This document shows, piece by piece, positions 9,801 through 20,542 of a DNA stretch of 64,000 bases; position 1 is the first letter of the stretch; each line of letters starts with the position of its first letter. The stretch spans positions 70,896 through 134,895 of the forward strand of contig JABLUY010000003.1 in assembly GCA_013306675.1 (NCBI GenBank), written 5' to 3'. A model generated the notes under the pieces. That model was not told the origin of the DNA. It searched no databases and was given only the letters and a program-made list of their open reading frames with translations. The DNA is from Thraustochytrium sp. TN22 (taxonomy: Eukaryota > Sar > Bigyra > Thraustochytrida > Thraustochytriidae). The translations under genes and the position numbers were made by a program.

Positions 9801-11477
9801 CGGAAGCAAATGGACCCGACGCGTGTGACTCGGCTTAACTCGCAGTTCTCCGAGCTCTTCCATGAGCTGTACGGTATGCTGGCCATGAAGCTCATGGGCC
9901 TGGTGCCGTGTGAGGTGTGCGGCATCAGGTGCGACCTGACGATTCCGAACGAGTTCACGGTGGAGGCTATGTTGACGGCCATGGTTCATCGCGTGGAGAT
10001 GCCGCTGCCGAGCCTGCTGGACCACTTGCCTTCGATGTTTACGAACATGTGGAAGTTCGAGCCGGCCGTGGCAGGGCTCGCCTCGGTGGTGCCCGTGACG
10101 ATCGAGCGCGCCATGCTCAAGCTGCTCCAGGTACGCATGAACGCGCGGCGGGACCTGGTGGAGGCGGACGTGGACGAGAACGCGGAGGAGGATTCCTTTG
10201 GCCTGGCACCCACCGGCGCCGCGGTAGCCGCGGCCGCAGCCGCGGCGGCCCAGGTGCAGCGCGAAGACGCGAGCGGGTCGGGTCGCGGCGCCCACCACCG
10301 CAGCGGGTCCAGTACGTTGATGACCCAGAACAGCGCTCACACGAACTACGCCAGGGGGTGGGGTGCTGCCTCGCAGCGAGATTCTGGGGCGCTCAGTGCC
10401 CGCGGGGACGGCCTTGGCGGCGGCCTTGGCGGCGTCGGGGGAACCGGTTTGAGTGGGCTGGAGCTTCTCGAGGCGGGCGGGCTTGAGGCGGGTGGGCGCG
10501 ACCCGCTTGCGTCACGCCACCTGCAGGAGCTCACGGACGTGCACGGCGACGACGTACAGTTGCAGATGGTAGAGCAGGAGATTTGGGCCACGAAGGATCC
10601 GAGCACGTACCTGGCGGACGACGTCTCGGCCATGCGAGCGATGCCGACGAATCCACACACGGATCTGGAGCTGCTCGAGAGCGTGCCGCCCGTGGTGGAG
10701 CGGCGGCGCGCGTCTCCAATGCTGTCGCGTTTTCACCTGACGAACCTGCGGCGCCACCTGCACGTGCCGACACTGCCGTCGCTCCCGCACCTGCACTTTC
10801 GGCGGCCCGGGACGCACTCGGGCCCGACATCCCCGGGCCCTTCCCCTCGCCTGCAGCCATCGGCGACGAGCGGGCACATGGATAGCGCGCGGTCATTGGG
10901 CGGGGACGTGGATCCCGCGCCGCGGGGCTCGGTTCTGAGCCGGTCCGGGAGCTCCTCGTTCGAGCTGCCTGCTGCGGCGGCCGCGAATCTGCAGCTTGTG
11001 GACGGCATGGACGGCCTGGGCCCGGGGTCTGTCGCTGTGCCCAACGAGACGATGGTCGCGCTGGAGCACCACACGAGCCACGAGGCGGCAGATCGGCACC
11101 GGCCGGACTCGCCAAGGCCCGTACCGCACATGAGCCGCGAGCCGAATACAACGCCGAGCATCATTCTGTGCTCGCTTCCTTTCGTTCTGGACCACACTGT
11201 GGTGCGGTATCTGGGACGCATCAACCTGCACTTTATCCGCGAGTCGTGGGCGGTGCGTGAGGGCGGCGCCCTGGGCAAGTTCTTCCAACAGTTCATCAAC
11301 GAAGCGCAGGCAATCGCACGAGCGCACGTGGCAGCCCTCCAGGGCAACGCGCTGCTTTCGTACAAGATCATCCCGCGTCAGTCGCGCGTGAACTCGCTCA
11401 AGTCGGTCTACAACATGATTTCTATCTCCGGAGACGTTGCCCTGGTCGTGCCCAGGTCCGCGTTGCCGCCCTCCTGA
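3861..11477 (+). CDS. C2CD5 (CDP138)-like C2-domain protein, expanded
   Basis: The 2538-residue protein is encoded without introns; animal C2CD5 is about 1000 residues. Residues 1-100 are a C2 domain with the family's RDLPVMDR and LTDAFVEV strands. A first YbjQ-like segment (about 240-325) carries SNEARQ and LGGNAVIGY. A second (about 480-580) carries ETRDEWWAEIREEI and YVIGYQED. A Cys-containing block with ITGHGVLIEARICR and KLMGMNAAFGLR lies at about 890-1035. A further C-E-V-C-G-I-R-C block is near 2015, and the conserved end (2430-2538) includes GKFFQQFINEAQ. Between these sit long Gly, Ser/Arg, Gln and Thr-Pro low-complexity inserts that account for the extra length. In animals C2CD5 supports insulin-stimulated GLUT4 vesicle fusion with the plasma membrane in an Akt-dependent way, so a role in calcium-linked membrane traffic is inferred. 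The start codon follows a GGTC repeat and gives the full C2 domain. Confidence 0.9.
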   Translation: MPSTVKIRVVEARDLPVMDRTSNLTDAFVEVRFAKETFQTKIARKTLDPRWKEETRFQVADDADLQNEPLVFRVLDHDVYSADDLIGTVSIGLGPLMQMAIDSAYRPVAEGPSASTLQRSVSMPLDGSSPTGDFGSPGAAAAAAAASLGDPESRAHALALALTAESNPAQYERHEEDQLSGWFPIYDTLNGIRGELFVVVKVTSNVDENPWKDSSAGVRFFAASALEPRVLAVRGVLGFVEELVVEADPEYELFDNFRTARKSNEARQVLLYKLSCQLRRQIGKKVLELGGNAVIGYEQTFDVEGDSGIVARGSGTACIIESTAGSPLEDAVVLPGSVGPLARPIASQIPLLPPPEGMPGALGALEALANLNFPPLAYLYGGIQVLSAQHSSGPRRTQSEGSQSRSTRPGSPTRDAESGEADDSSPSARPRRVLDLGGKSGGGGGGGGGGSGGSSDSSDSDEDGAGAGTGAGAAQFIRRLPGLEREVMLVTATSLPMNVPMRLGGVVASRSVKFLGRLAAKLADQETRDEWWAEIREEIRSHARSLRCRYVIGYQEDCIVHDDVCILQASGTAAMVISDRPMWSVVSASEALQARARLSRAQQTRVLSIHDRMEHSRSPSSGSATPPLSGGGIVADLLARASDPHGYTASAAGAKGLTRAQSSSGSLAEARWQGASYSDYPGVSAALPSTSATSATSLSEGDLVVVELPPPGRQRFSHYFQLRQDMEDWQAKAEEKRRERRERKHAKLTERTGGGRGGDAANGDDGGQPTLSGGTTTVTTAGGGSGGGGGLDGGGGGGGGGGGSVGSNVISSNTMTGILTGDAVKPGGPSSPRPSIVSPPSPVHPNSTEAAAGANNPGPADMDEPEGRPRSASNVEAHLRRQRRREARPVLPCAIVHAPYPRGNAPFANMRLVPCGLCHKKWVPEVMLSTTEIPPLLPITGHGVLIEARICRVRPKLNSKAENREVDASVVSDNLIFLEIELHKQLMLKLKLMGMNAAFGLRSQVHIGSSLMVGVTTATAVHSPALPPPAVLQIHRSIEVEDQEDRELFKIQKKIERVAVANRDRMLSMARVEAHAYRRAIATAKRRMQRATRASRRRWQQEYLLEGRKRRARKRQRRRRQRGRDAQRLSRRSRESVSQPHREESAPAGGVNAGGSGGRPGHLGSADASALGGFRTGESGVDTDDLRYESEPTPVPRSDSQRQGHRSEEDEDEPGSESGNRSSSTRRSSSRAAGRSRTNPVSVLARLARRRPAPSEDGVATKASFSSTTTAASPAALHQAGSAAVPSTSASGASAASTPTPTPLATPTPTPVATPTPTPTSGGDTSAATLLGGVSGAGREWSSVRGSRDQVRGDALREDAQEAVENDDGLEEGEDTTDAVHQSHGPDADPQHQQHQQQVSVWRRLRAKTRDLNRPTSSRGHGQPPQQQAQQQQQLRQQHGASNSPGKVATGRSMRQRYNSDPHVMQRRTGDDEHGSDAEHKAFAEANRAVHGLLGSGAKKAGNPGTGEEGTGKASTGDGLSSAAKAMFAPFARNKRQGADTVGKGPAHLAPGVSGEPLLKGGDGEEKPANAATVMSAALQKARKDKGASNSGGGISLIAKLQRRSSVGLQPGRDEHAASRRSRRGLLRDVDYRGDDEADDLIEEDEDAHRSDDAVGGVALRRRGSGGGAKDAAREEKGAALRTTGLRTKRVSDLSQSSPTGKRLRSGNSRNRGTGGLFSSSRRRGRKSSSSRKKRRSRRKGQQASREHLRDADSDASRESSVSRSTGSSSRARRAARSQRSHSPTSSRASRSRSGSSSPMGSSVTSTTSSSSSSGSSSSSSSSSSSGSSSSLSWTWAGQHLEAINDPVPLLSDSDDECRAQESWSSSSSSTSGSSSSSSEGSDIEDSRAKAMLAEVRSKRQTFVIEVDDEPDEDIMAVLLDKQPPAGITFCNTMVLPQGGVGFAEAGRAGLSSATARPGAASGANGGSGVRKSQLVTMIVRKQMDPTRVTRLNSQFSELFHELYGMLAMKLMGLVPCEVCGIRCDLTIPNEFTVEAMLTAMVHRVEMPLPSLLDHLPSMFTNMWKFEPAVAGLASVVPVTIERAMLKLLQVRMNARRDLVEADVDENAEEDSFGLAPTGAAVAAAAAAAAQVQREDASGSGRGAHHRSGSSTLMTQNSAHTNYARGWGAASQRDSGALSARGDGLGGGLGGVGGTGLSGLELLEAGGLEAGGRDPLASRHLQELTDVHGDDVQLQMVEQEIWATKDPSTYLADDVSAMRAMPTNPHTDLELLESVPPVVERRRASPMLSRFHLTNLRRHLHVPTLPSLPHLHFRRPGTHSGPTSPGPSPRLQPSATSGHMDSARSLGGDVDPAPRGSVLSRSGSSSFELPAAAAANLQLVDGMDGLGPGSVAVPNETMVALEHHTSHEAADRHRPDSPRPVPHMSREPNTTPSIILCSLPFVLDHTVVRYLGRINLHFIRESWAVREGGALGKFFQQFINEAQAIARAHVAALQGNALLSYKIIPRQSRVNSLKSVYNMISISGDVALVVPRSALPPS

Positions 11478-11575
11478 GCTGATCTGTACTCTAACTTAGG
11501 TTGTTCGAGGAAAGTTACCACCATACTGTTGCAGGCTCACGTGCTTTCTTGCTGACTTCTTGACTTGTGGCCGAC

Positions 11576-12799
11576 TTACTGGCTGGATGATTGTCCTTTT
11601 GCATCCGTGGACGCCGGAGGCCTGGTGTTGTCGTCCGCCTTCACAGTCAGGGTACCTGAGCTTGCGATGAGCTGGGACTTGGATCGTGATCTGCTTTCTC
11701 TGCTGGCAAGGCTCTCAGCGCGCGGTAACTCAGTTGCGCCCGACCTGAACTCGCCGTTTTGCAGCTCGGACCTCTTAATCTCGATGAGACGCTCGAGAAT
11801 TTGCGCGAATGAAGGGCGGCGAGAGGGCTCGTGCTCCCAACAGTCCGCGATGAGGGCGGAGAGGCCGTCGGGGCAAAACTTTGGAATGCGGGGGCGTAAG
11901 CCATCCTGTGCGACTTTGATGGCCACCTCGAGGCCAGGCAGGCCGCTGTACGGCTCTTCGCGGGAGATGAGCTCCCAGAGAATGATGGCGAAGGAGAAGA
12001 CATCGGCCTTGTCGTCGTACGGCTGGCCCAGGATGATCTCGGGCGCAGTCCAGTAGGGTGTGCCGCAGGCGGTCATGTCCTCATCCAGCGTCTTGATATG
12101 CTTGGAGAGGCCAAAGTCGCAGATCTTGACGTTGTATGCCTGGTCAATGAGCAGGTTGCGCGGCTTGAGGTCTCGTTGGATGATCGAGCACCGTTGGTGC
12201 AGGTAGCGCATGCCGCGGGCAATATCGGTGGCGAAGTGATGCAGCATCGTGAAGTCGATCTTCTCGTTTCTGTTCTTCAACACGTCATGCATGCTGCCAC
12301 GCTCTAAAAACTCCAGCACAAGGGCCAGGTTGCCATCCTCGAGGCAGGCGCCAAGAAAGACGACGATGTTGGGGTGGTGCAGCTTGGACATCATGAAGGC
12401 CTCTTCAATGAAGCTTTCCCTGAGCGAGGCCGCGACGTTTTCGTGCGGAATTTTCACAGCCACCACGGTGCCCATCCACTGGCCCTTCCACACGGCGCCG
12501 GACGAGCCCGTGGCTATCCTGTCCAACAGCTTGATCTCCGAGAAATTGATCTCCCATGGCAAGCTCTTGCGCGTTCGGCCGCGAATCACTGCGTCCGTGT
12601 CGGTCGGGTTGACGCCGGCGCCCGGGCCCGGCTCCACGCCGAGCTGCCTCTGCCGCGCCTTGTCCAGGTCCACCGCGTTCTTGAGCCTCCGCCGGCGCGC
12701 GACAAGAAGGAAAATTCCGATGGCGCAAAGCGCGAGCAGCGCGCCGGCGCTCGCCCAGAAGGCACCCGTGGCCGCTGCGCAGCCCATGCACTCGGTCAT
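11576..12799 (-). CDS. Single-pass membrane TKL-type protein kinase
   Basis: The 407-residue protein has a very short N-terminus, one membrane segment (about 12-33) followed by a basic stop-transfer RRRR, and a kinase domain from about 85 to 345. Visible motifs are a Gly-rich loop GSSGAVWKG (98-106), VAVK with Lys116, a C-helix Glu near 132, DFG at 228-230 and APE near 252. The HRD motif reads QRD (208-210), keeping the catalytic Asp but losing His. CGTPYWTAPE and WELISREEPY resemble the Raf/CTR1-like TKL group, which has many members in amoebae, plants and stramenopiles. The C-terminal 60 residues are Ser/Arg-rich and disordered. The open frame extends upstream, but only from a GTG; 12799 is the first ATG and leaves the membrane segment intact. 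The gene is convergent with C2CD5, with 98 bp between stops. Substrates are unknown. Confidence 0.88.
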   Translation of the reverse strand: MTECMGCAAATGAFWASAGALLALCAIGIFLLVARRRRLKNAVDLDKARQRQLGVEPGPGAGVNPTDTDAVIRGRTRKSLPWEINFSEIKLLDRIATGSSGAVWKGQWMGTVVAVKIPHENVAASLRESFIEEAFMMSKLHHPNIVVFLGACLEDGNLALVLEFLERGSMHDVLKNRNEKIDFTMLHHFATDIARGMRYLHQRCSIIQRDLKPRNLLIDQAYNVKICDFGLSKHIKTLDEDMTACGTPYWTAPEIILGQPYDDKADVFSFAIILWELISREEPYSGLPGLEVAIKVAQDGLRPRIPKFCPDGLSALIADCWEHEPSRRPSFAQILERLIEIKRSELQNGEFRSGATELPRAESLASRESRSRSKSQLIASSGTLTVKADDNTRPPASTDAKGQSSSQ

Positions 12800-13236
12800 G
12801 GCGCCGGCGCGCCGGCGCGCGGCCGGACGCCTCTGTCGAAGTGAATCGGACTTGCGCACGGCGGAGCAGCGGCTCGAGTCGTCGTCGACCTCCGTGGCGT
12901 TCACTGCCAGTGCCTCCAAACATTCTCTTTTTATAACCTTGTTTTGTAAGTTTGTACGCACAGCCTGGTTGGCGTTGGCGGAGGCGTCGCCGGCGAAGCG
13001 GCGCTGCGTTCGGCAAACGGATTACTTGGTGATGTGCACTTTGTGCACCCCTGCGCACCCCGTGGTGGCCAATGGCCATGGTTCGCATTTTGCGGGGGGG
13101 TGTGCGAGTCCTTTCGTCCGAGTCCGAGTCACGGTCGCCGGTCACGCTCACGGTGTTGGCAAGGACGTTCTTCCTCTGGACCCCGGCCGCGATCAACATT
13201 GCACATTGGTGCCGCGCGCGTGGCACGGCCGGGACC

Positions 13237-14040
13237 ATGAAGCGCGCGCGTGGCGGGGCGAGTGGCGGGTTCTGGCGCGGCGGCAACCTGGGCGTGGCGG
13301 TGGGCGGCGCCGGGGCGGCGGGCGCCTTCGTAAGCGCCAAACATCAGCCGTGGGAGCACAGCATGATGCTTAGCTCGCACTACCGAAACCTTGCCAACGT
13401 GAAGAGCACCATTCCGGGCAACCAGCGTAGGCCGCAGCGTGAGGCGGCCGCACGGCTGCAGTTGCAGCAGGGCAGCGACCTGAGAAGGGGCTCCAGGAAG
13501 CAGAGTGCGTCGACAGGCTGCAGCGCCGCGAAGGGATCGAGGTCATCGTTGCCCCCGATCAACGGGCGAAGCTCGTCGCCCGTGCGGCGGCGAGTTCGCG
13601 AGCCCAAGGCGATGCGGCTGCGACGGCAGCGCAACGAGGTGCTCGCACGGCGTGGGCGGGCACGGCTGGAGGCGAATGCGCGGCAACCGTGGGCGGCGCC
13701 GCATGCCAAAACGCGAGACGACGATGCGAGCTCGTGCGCGTCGTCTACGGTGTCGCCATGCTCGAGCTACTCGCCGGTGTCCACGCCACCGTCCATGAAG
13801 CAGCCGAGTTTGCCTGTCCTGCGCGCCTCCGAGCGGCCGGGCCTTTGGGAATTTCCTGAGAGCGCCACCACTACGATGTCGTCGGGGCGACGACAGGGCA
13901 GTGTTGGCAGCTCGGAATGGGCTAGAACCCCGGGAGAAGCGCAGAGCCTGCGGAGGCTGAGTCTGGCGGACTTTGCCTCGGCAAGCCGCGAGTCAACACC
14001 AGCGGACGAGGAGGGGCGTCGGAGTGCCGACTGGTTCTGA
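13237..14040 (+). CDS. Hypothetical Ser/Arg-rich protein
   Basis: The protein is 267 residues from the ATG at 13237, which has a good context (ggaccATGa). An upstream in-frame ATG at 13072 would add 55 residues. The N-terminus is Gly/Ala-rich, followed by a more ordinary segment with HSMMLSSHYRNLANVKS. The rest is Arg-rich (RRRVREPKAMRLRRQRN) and then Ser/Thr/Pro-rich, ending RRSADWF. I recognise no family. The composition suggests an intrinsically disordered, phosphorylated nucleic-acid-binding or cytoskeletal protein, but this is a guess. It diverges from the kinase gene and converges on the sulfhydrylase gene 234 bp away. That spacing fits a real transcription unit, though the frame could be partly fortuitous in such GC-rich DNA. 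Confidence 0.5.
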   Translation: MKRARGGASGGFWRGGNLGVAVGGAGAAGAFVSAKHQPWEHSMMLSSHYRNLANVKSTIPGNQRRPQREAAARLQLQQGSDLRRGSRKQSASTGCSAAKGSRSSLPPINGRSSSPVRRRVREPKAMRLRRQRNEVLARRGRARLEANARQPWAAPHAKTRDDDASSCASSTVSPCSSYSPVSTPPSMKQPSLPVLRASERPGLWEFPESATTTMSSGRRQGSVGSSEWARTPGEAQSLRRLSLADFASASRESTPADEEGRRSADWF

Positions 14041-14274
14041 CGTGCATGCAGAGCGATGTGCGTGTTTACGCGTGTGGTGCATGCATCATGGAAGAAATGT
14101 GCGTGTGCGTGTAAAGTGTTGGGTACATGTGCGTGTAAAGATGAAAATACGTTGGCAGCAGTCTCTTCTTACGAACGGGTCGGCAAGGGAGTGGCCAGCC
14201 GAGCAAGCGGGAGAGGTCCTCTCATCTCACTGGCGACCGCGACCGATGGGTCGTGCGTGGTAAACTGCATCTGA

Positions 14275-16378
<2,104 letters not shown>

Positions 16379-16658
16379 GCGCGTGCAGCGCAGTGCAGCG
16401 CAGTGCACAGTGGCACCAGCGCCACGCTCGGTGCGGCTGTCCGTCAGTCGCTGGCGTCTCGCGGCGCGGCACGCCGGGGCGGCTCCGACTTGGAGCGCGG
16501 CCAGCAGTCGCACTGCACTGCAATCTGGCAATTTTATCATTTTCACGCGCTGTGCAGCCTGGGCACTGCAAGGTGATGTGCTGGGCAGCGTGCGTGGGCG
16601 CGCCTAGCTTACGGAGCGGCGCGCGCAGGCTGGGCCCCGGCTGGCCGGCTGGCGACGA

Positions 16659-16762
16659 AAGCAGCGTGACCTGACCTTGGAGTCCTTCGCCAGTGCGGCT
16701 CGGCAGGTCGGCCAGCGGAAGCAGCGTGACCTGACCTTGGAGTCCTCGCCAGTGCGGCTCCA
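16659..16762. repeat. 60-bp-period direct repeat
   Basis: Two near-identical copies start at 16659 and 16719. They share GCAGCGTGACCTGACC, then TTGGAGTCC and CCAGTGCGGCTC. They differ by a one-base indel near 16686 and are separated by the GGTCGGCCAGCGG motif, which recurs at about 16773. Confidence 0.75.
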
Positions 16763-17060
16763 GGATCCAGGGTCGGCAGGTCGGCCAGCGGCTCGGGCTG
16801 GTTGTCAGCCTGGGCACTGGGCAGGACTCGGCTGGCTGGCTGGCTGGTCTGCTGGTGGCTGCGGCAGTGCAGCGGCAGCGCGGCAGGGCTGGCTGCAGGG
16901 CACAGTGCAGTGCAGCGCGTCTGCAAGGCAAGGCAAGCAGGAGAAGTAAGTTTGGAAGGACGTTGAGGTTGCGCAGACAAGAGTGAACTACACAACGGAG
17001 GCAGCTTGGGCCTCGTAAAGCGCTCTCGGCTTTTGACTTTTGGCTCTCTGCTTTTGCCTT

Positions 17061-19304
17061 TTAGCAGCAGAGGCGAGGGATGACGCTCTCGAGGTCGCCA
17101 TCCTCCTCGGCGAGGAGGTCGAGGAGGGCCTGGTCGGCGGTGAAGCCCATCTCGGCGAGGGCGGCGAGCTGCTCCGGCCACTTGCTCTCGACGGTGATGT
17201 CAATCCAGAGACGGTGCCCGAAGCGCTGGCCGTTGCTCATGAGGCGCCAGTAGCCGACGTAGCGGCCGGGCAGGGCCGGCGCGACGAGGTCGACCTTGAT
17301 GTCCGTCTCAGAGCTCGAGGGGATGGCCGGCACAAGCACACCCTGGTCCGGGCCCGCCATGCGCTCGCCGCCAACGCACACGAGGCGCACGTCATTGGGC
17401 CAGTCCATCTCCTGGTGCGGGTTCTCGATACGCCACGTCTTGACGAAGCGCTGACCGGCGTGCAGTACGCTGCCGTCCGGGATGGACACGTCCATGACGA
17501 ACTTGGCCATGGGGCGCGGGACGTGCGCAGGCGCCTCCTGCACGATGGGCCCGGCGAGTTCCTCCTGCGGGACGCACTGCTGCTGCTGCTGCGCCGACTT
17601 GGGCTGCTCCGACTCCTCGCTCATGGCGAGCGAGCGCGCCACCTGGGCATCGGCGCACACCAGGCAAATGTCCCAGTTGCACAGACGGCAGCCAAGCATG
17701 GCCTGGCCGAAGCTCGGGTGCTTGTTGCACACGTCACACGTGTAGCCAACTGTGGCGCAGAAGCGCTGCAGCGGGTGGCTCGCGGACGGGCACACGAGCG
17801 GCGAGGCCTCTTCATCCTTGGGCTGGTTGGCCTCCTCCTGCTGCTGCAGCAGCTGCTGTTGCTGCTGCTGCTGCTCCTCCTGAGCGCGGCGGCGCGCAAG
17901 GAGGCCGCCGTAGTGGCGGCGGCGGCCGCGGCAGCGCGAGCGCGACGGCGCCGGACCCTGGTCACGCAGCACAACCACGAGCTCGCGGGGTGCCTTCTTG
18001 GGCGCGGTGATCTTGAGAAAGGGGCCGTGCTCCTCCTCGAAGAGACCGGTAGCCTCGCATGTCTCGCAGAGGTCAAAGTCCTCCGTGATGGCACTCTTCC
18101 AGCGGATGCCCGCGATGTAACCGTCCACGCGGTGGTTCTCGCGCGACGACTGCGCCTGCTGCTCATCCGTGGTGCAGCCGTCGCACCAAACGTTGCGATG
18201 CACCACCACCGGGGCCGGAGGGCGCGACGACTGCGGCTGCTCGACCTGCGCCTCCTCCACCTGCACCTGCTGCTCCTGCACCTCCGGCTTGACGCACACG
18301 GCAGGTCCCTCCTCCTCCTCCTTGGCGACACGCTCGCACCGCTGGACGGCGCTCACGGCGTACGCGAAGGCAGTAGGCGCCAGCAGCGTCAGCTCCGGGG
18401 CGCGCATCGTCAGGTCCGCCAGACCCTGGAGCAGCGCGCCGAGGTTCTTGACCACGCCCGTCTGCACCGAGCCAGCCTCGGCCGCATCCACGACCGCGTC
18501 GCAGACCGCCGGCAGGCCCACAAACGCCTGCACCGCCTCCACCACGTGGCGCTTGGCGAGCGCCGCGCGCACCAACTGCGAGGCCTCCGAAGTGCTCTCC
18601 GAGCTGTTGGCCTCCGCCTCCGCCTCCACAAGACCCGCCAGCTGCGTCAGCAGACCGACGACCTGGGCCACCGACGCGGTCGTCTCGCCATCCGGCTCGG
18701 AGGACGAAACCGTCGCGGCGTCCGCGTGGCTCATGAAGTCCACCGAGTACGCCAGCGACAGGCTCTCCTCGTCCGCCTGCTCCGGCACCTCCTTCCCCTT
18801 GACGGAAGCAGCGGCGCCGGCGTCCTGGGACTTTTCCTGCTCCTCATCGGCAGCGGCGGCAGCGGCGGCATCAGCGGCAGCGAGGGCGGCGGCGACAGCC
18901 TCCGCCTCCTCTGCCTCCTCCTGCTCGCACTTGGCCTTGAGGGCCTTCTCGGCATCCTCCTCCTTGCCCTGCGCCACTTCCTTGTCCTCCTCCTCCTCCT
19001 CCTCCTCCTGCTCGCTGACGTCCTCCTCCTCGTCGTAGTTGTACTCCTCCTCGCTGTCGACGCCGGCCTGTTCCTGGGCCGACTTGGCGTCCTCGACGCC
19101 CTCGTCCGCGTCCGCCGCCCCTTCCTGGTTCTCCTCGCGATGGTCCTCCTGCTGCGTGGTGACCGTCTCCGCGGACGCGTCCGCGCCCGGGTCGCTGCAC
19201 ACCTCGGCCTCCACCATGAAGAAGCCGTCCTCGGATGCCACGTCCGTAATCGCCTGGGCATCGGCCACGGCGTGGACCGCCGTCGGCATGTTCACGCCCT
19301 CCAT
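17061..19304 (-). CDS. NBR1-like autophagy receptor (ZZ, FW and UBA domains)
   Basis: The 747-residue protein has the domain order of NBR1-type selective-autophagy receptors. A ZZ zinc finger lies at about 370-440 (CDGC ... CETC), and a second ZZ-like finger at about 515-555 (CDVC, CRLC, CLVC). The four-tryptophan FW/NBR1 Ig-like domain is at about 600-705 (FVKTWRIENP, GYWRLMSNG), and a C-terminal UBA at 710-747 with the MGF loop (LAEMGFTADQALLDLL). The N-terminal PB1 domain of animal and plant NBR1 is absent; residues 30-280 are acidic Glu/Ala-rich sequence instead. A candidate LC3-interacting motif, acidic SEDG followed by FFMV (28-31), lies at the extreme N-terminus. The frame upstream of 19304 opens only from TTG, so ATG 19304 is chosen. 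A CTG repeat lies about 107 bp before the start. The role inferred is linking ubiquitinated cargo to autophagosomes; an ILRUN-like protein is the alternative. Confidence 0.85.
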   Translation of the reverse strand: MEGVNMPTAVHAVADAQAITDVASEDGFFMVEAEVCSDPGADASAETVTTQQEDHREENQEGAADADEGVEDAKSAQEQAGVDSEEEYNYDEEEDVSEQEEEEEEEDKEVAQGKEEDAEKALKAKCEQEEAEEAEAVAAALAAADAAAAAAADEEQEKSQDAGAAASVKGKEVPEQADEESLSLAYSVDFMSHADAATVSSSEPDGETTASVAQVVGLLTQLAGLVEAEAEANSSESTSEASQLVRAALAKRHVVEAVQAFVGLPAVCDAVVDAAEAGSVQTGVVKNLGALLQGLADLTMRAPELTLLAPTAFAYAVSAVQRCERVAKEEEEGPAVCVKPEVQEQQVQVEEAQVEQPQSSRPPAPVVVHRNVWCDGCTTDEQQAQSSRENHRVDGYIAGIRWKSAITEDFDLCETCEATGLFEEEHGPFLKITAPKKAPRELVVVLRDQGPAPSRSRCRGRRRHYGGLLARRRAQEEQQQQQQQLLQQQEEANQPKDEEASPLVCPSASHPLQRFCATVGYTCDVCNKHPSFGQAMLGCRLCNWDICLVCADAQVARSLAMSEESEQPKSAQQQQQCVPQEELAGPIVQEAPAHVPRPMAKFVMDVSIPDGSVLHAGQRFVKTWRIENPHQEMDWPNDVRLVCVGGERMAGPDQGVLVPAIPSSSETDIKVDLVAPALPGRYVGYWRLMSNGQRFGHRLWIDITVESKWPEQLAALAEMGFTADQALLDLLAEEDGDLESVIPRLCC

Positions 19305-20542
19305 CTTTTCAAGAACCGCGGGTACGGCCTGTACCTGCAACGGGCGTACGCCGAGAGCTGCTGGCTGTCAGCGGAACGGGAGAGAAGGAGAGGAGGACGC
19401 AAGGGACGCCGCTGCTGCTGCTGCTGCTGCTGCTGCGCTGCTACGCGGCGCGCCTCGCCGCGTCCGGCGCCGGCCCTCCCTGCCTGAGCCAAGGGAGAGC
19501 GCCTCGACGCGCGTCTCCGCGGTACCGCAACCGCGCTCCACCGGCGCGCCTTGCGCGCGGGAGCTGCGGGTGCGGCCGCGAGAGGCGGCGGAGGCTGCGG
19601 CGCCGACGCGGGCGAGCTGCGCGGCGGCGGCGAGCGCGGGCGCGAAGCGGTCGCGGCCTGGGCAAGCGGGTTTGGCGCGGCCGGGCCCGCGCCGATCTCG
19701 CCGCGCTCCCCGCCACTTCCCCCTGGCAGCCCAGTGGGCCCCCCCCCCTCCGTCTCCCGCAGCTCCCGGTCCCTCGGGGGCGCCCGGGCGCAGGCTCGCG
19801 GAGCGGCGCGCAAAGCGCCGAGGAACCTCCTCCGGCGCCACTGGGCTGTCTTTCGATGAGGAAAGTTCTTCGCAGACTCGCCCCACTGGGCGCAGTGGGG
19901 GGAGAGGGAGCTACGGCGAGGTGTGGTGGTGGAGGTTGGAGAATGACTCAACTTGAACTTGCTCAACTTGAAGTGGGGTGAAGGAGAGCTGTCAGAGATC
20001 GGTGGCGGGCCCGATTGGAGAGTGCGACTCGGACTCGGACCCGGACTCGGAGAGAGTTCTAAGCAACGTGGCGGCAGCCTTGAGGAGTCGCGAGTCCGAG
20101 TCGGAGCTGATTGAAGCGGCACCTTGAAACTTCGCGATCTAGCTGCCTGGCTGCCTGGCTGCCTGGCTGCCTGGAAACGAAGCTTCTTCGCCTGGCGACT
20201 GTGCTGGAGAGAGATAGATGCCTAGGCAAGCGCGTGCGCTCGCCACCTCACCTTGCTCTGGGCAACAGGCTGCCATCGTCAGGAAGGCCTGACCCGGCCT
20301 CCGCCGTGGCGGCCGCTCGGCGCGACACTGCGGACGTATTTGCTTGTGTGAAGACCTTGTCACGAGCCAGCCGCGCACATCGTGCATGCGCATCTGCCAC
20401 TGCACCTTACTTTTAATTCGAAAGCCGCGGACGAGGTAGGAGAGTGGTGGAATGTGACAGCCCATGCTGCAAAGGACACCTCATGCTGTGAAGGAGATAC
20501 CGTGCTCTCCACAGCACGTCGTGCTTATCGTGCTTTGGACGA

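Noticed and set aside
12800-12961. N-terminal extension of the kinase
   Set aside because: The upstream frame opens from GTG only; ATG 12799 gives a complete membrane kinase.
19292-20122. 276-codon minus-strand frame upstream of NBR1
   Set aside because: Pro/Ser/Arg-biased and running through repeats; probably the NBR1 promoter and leader.
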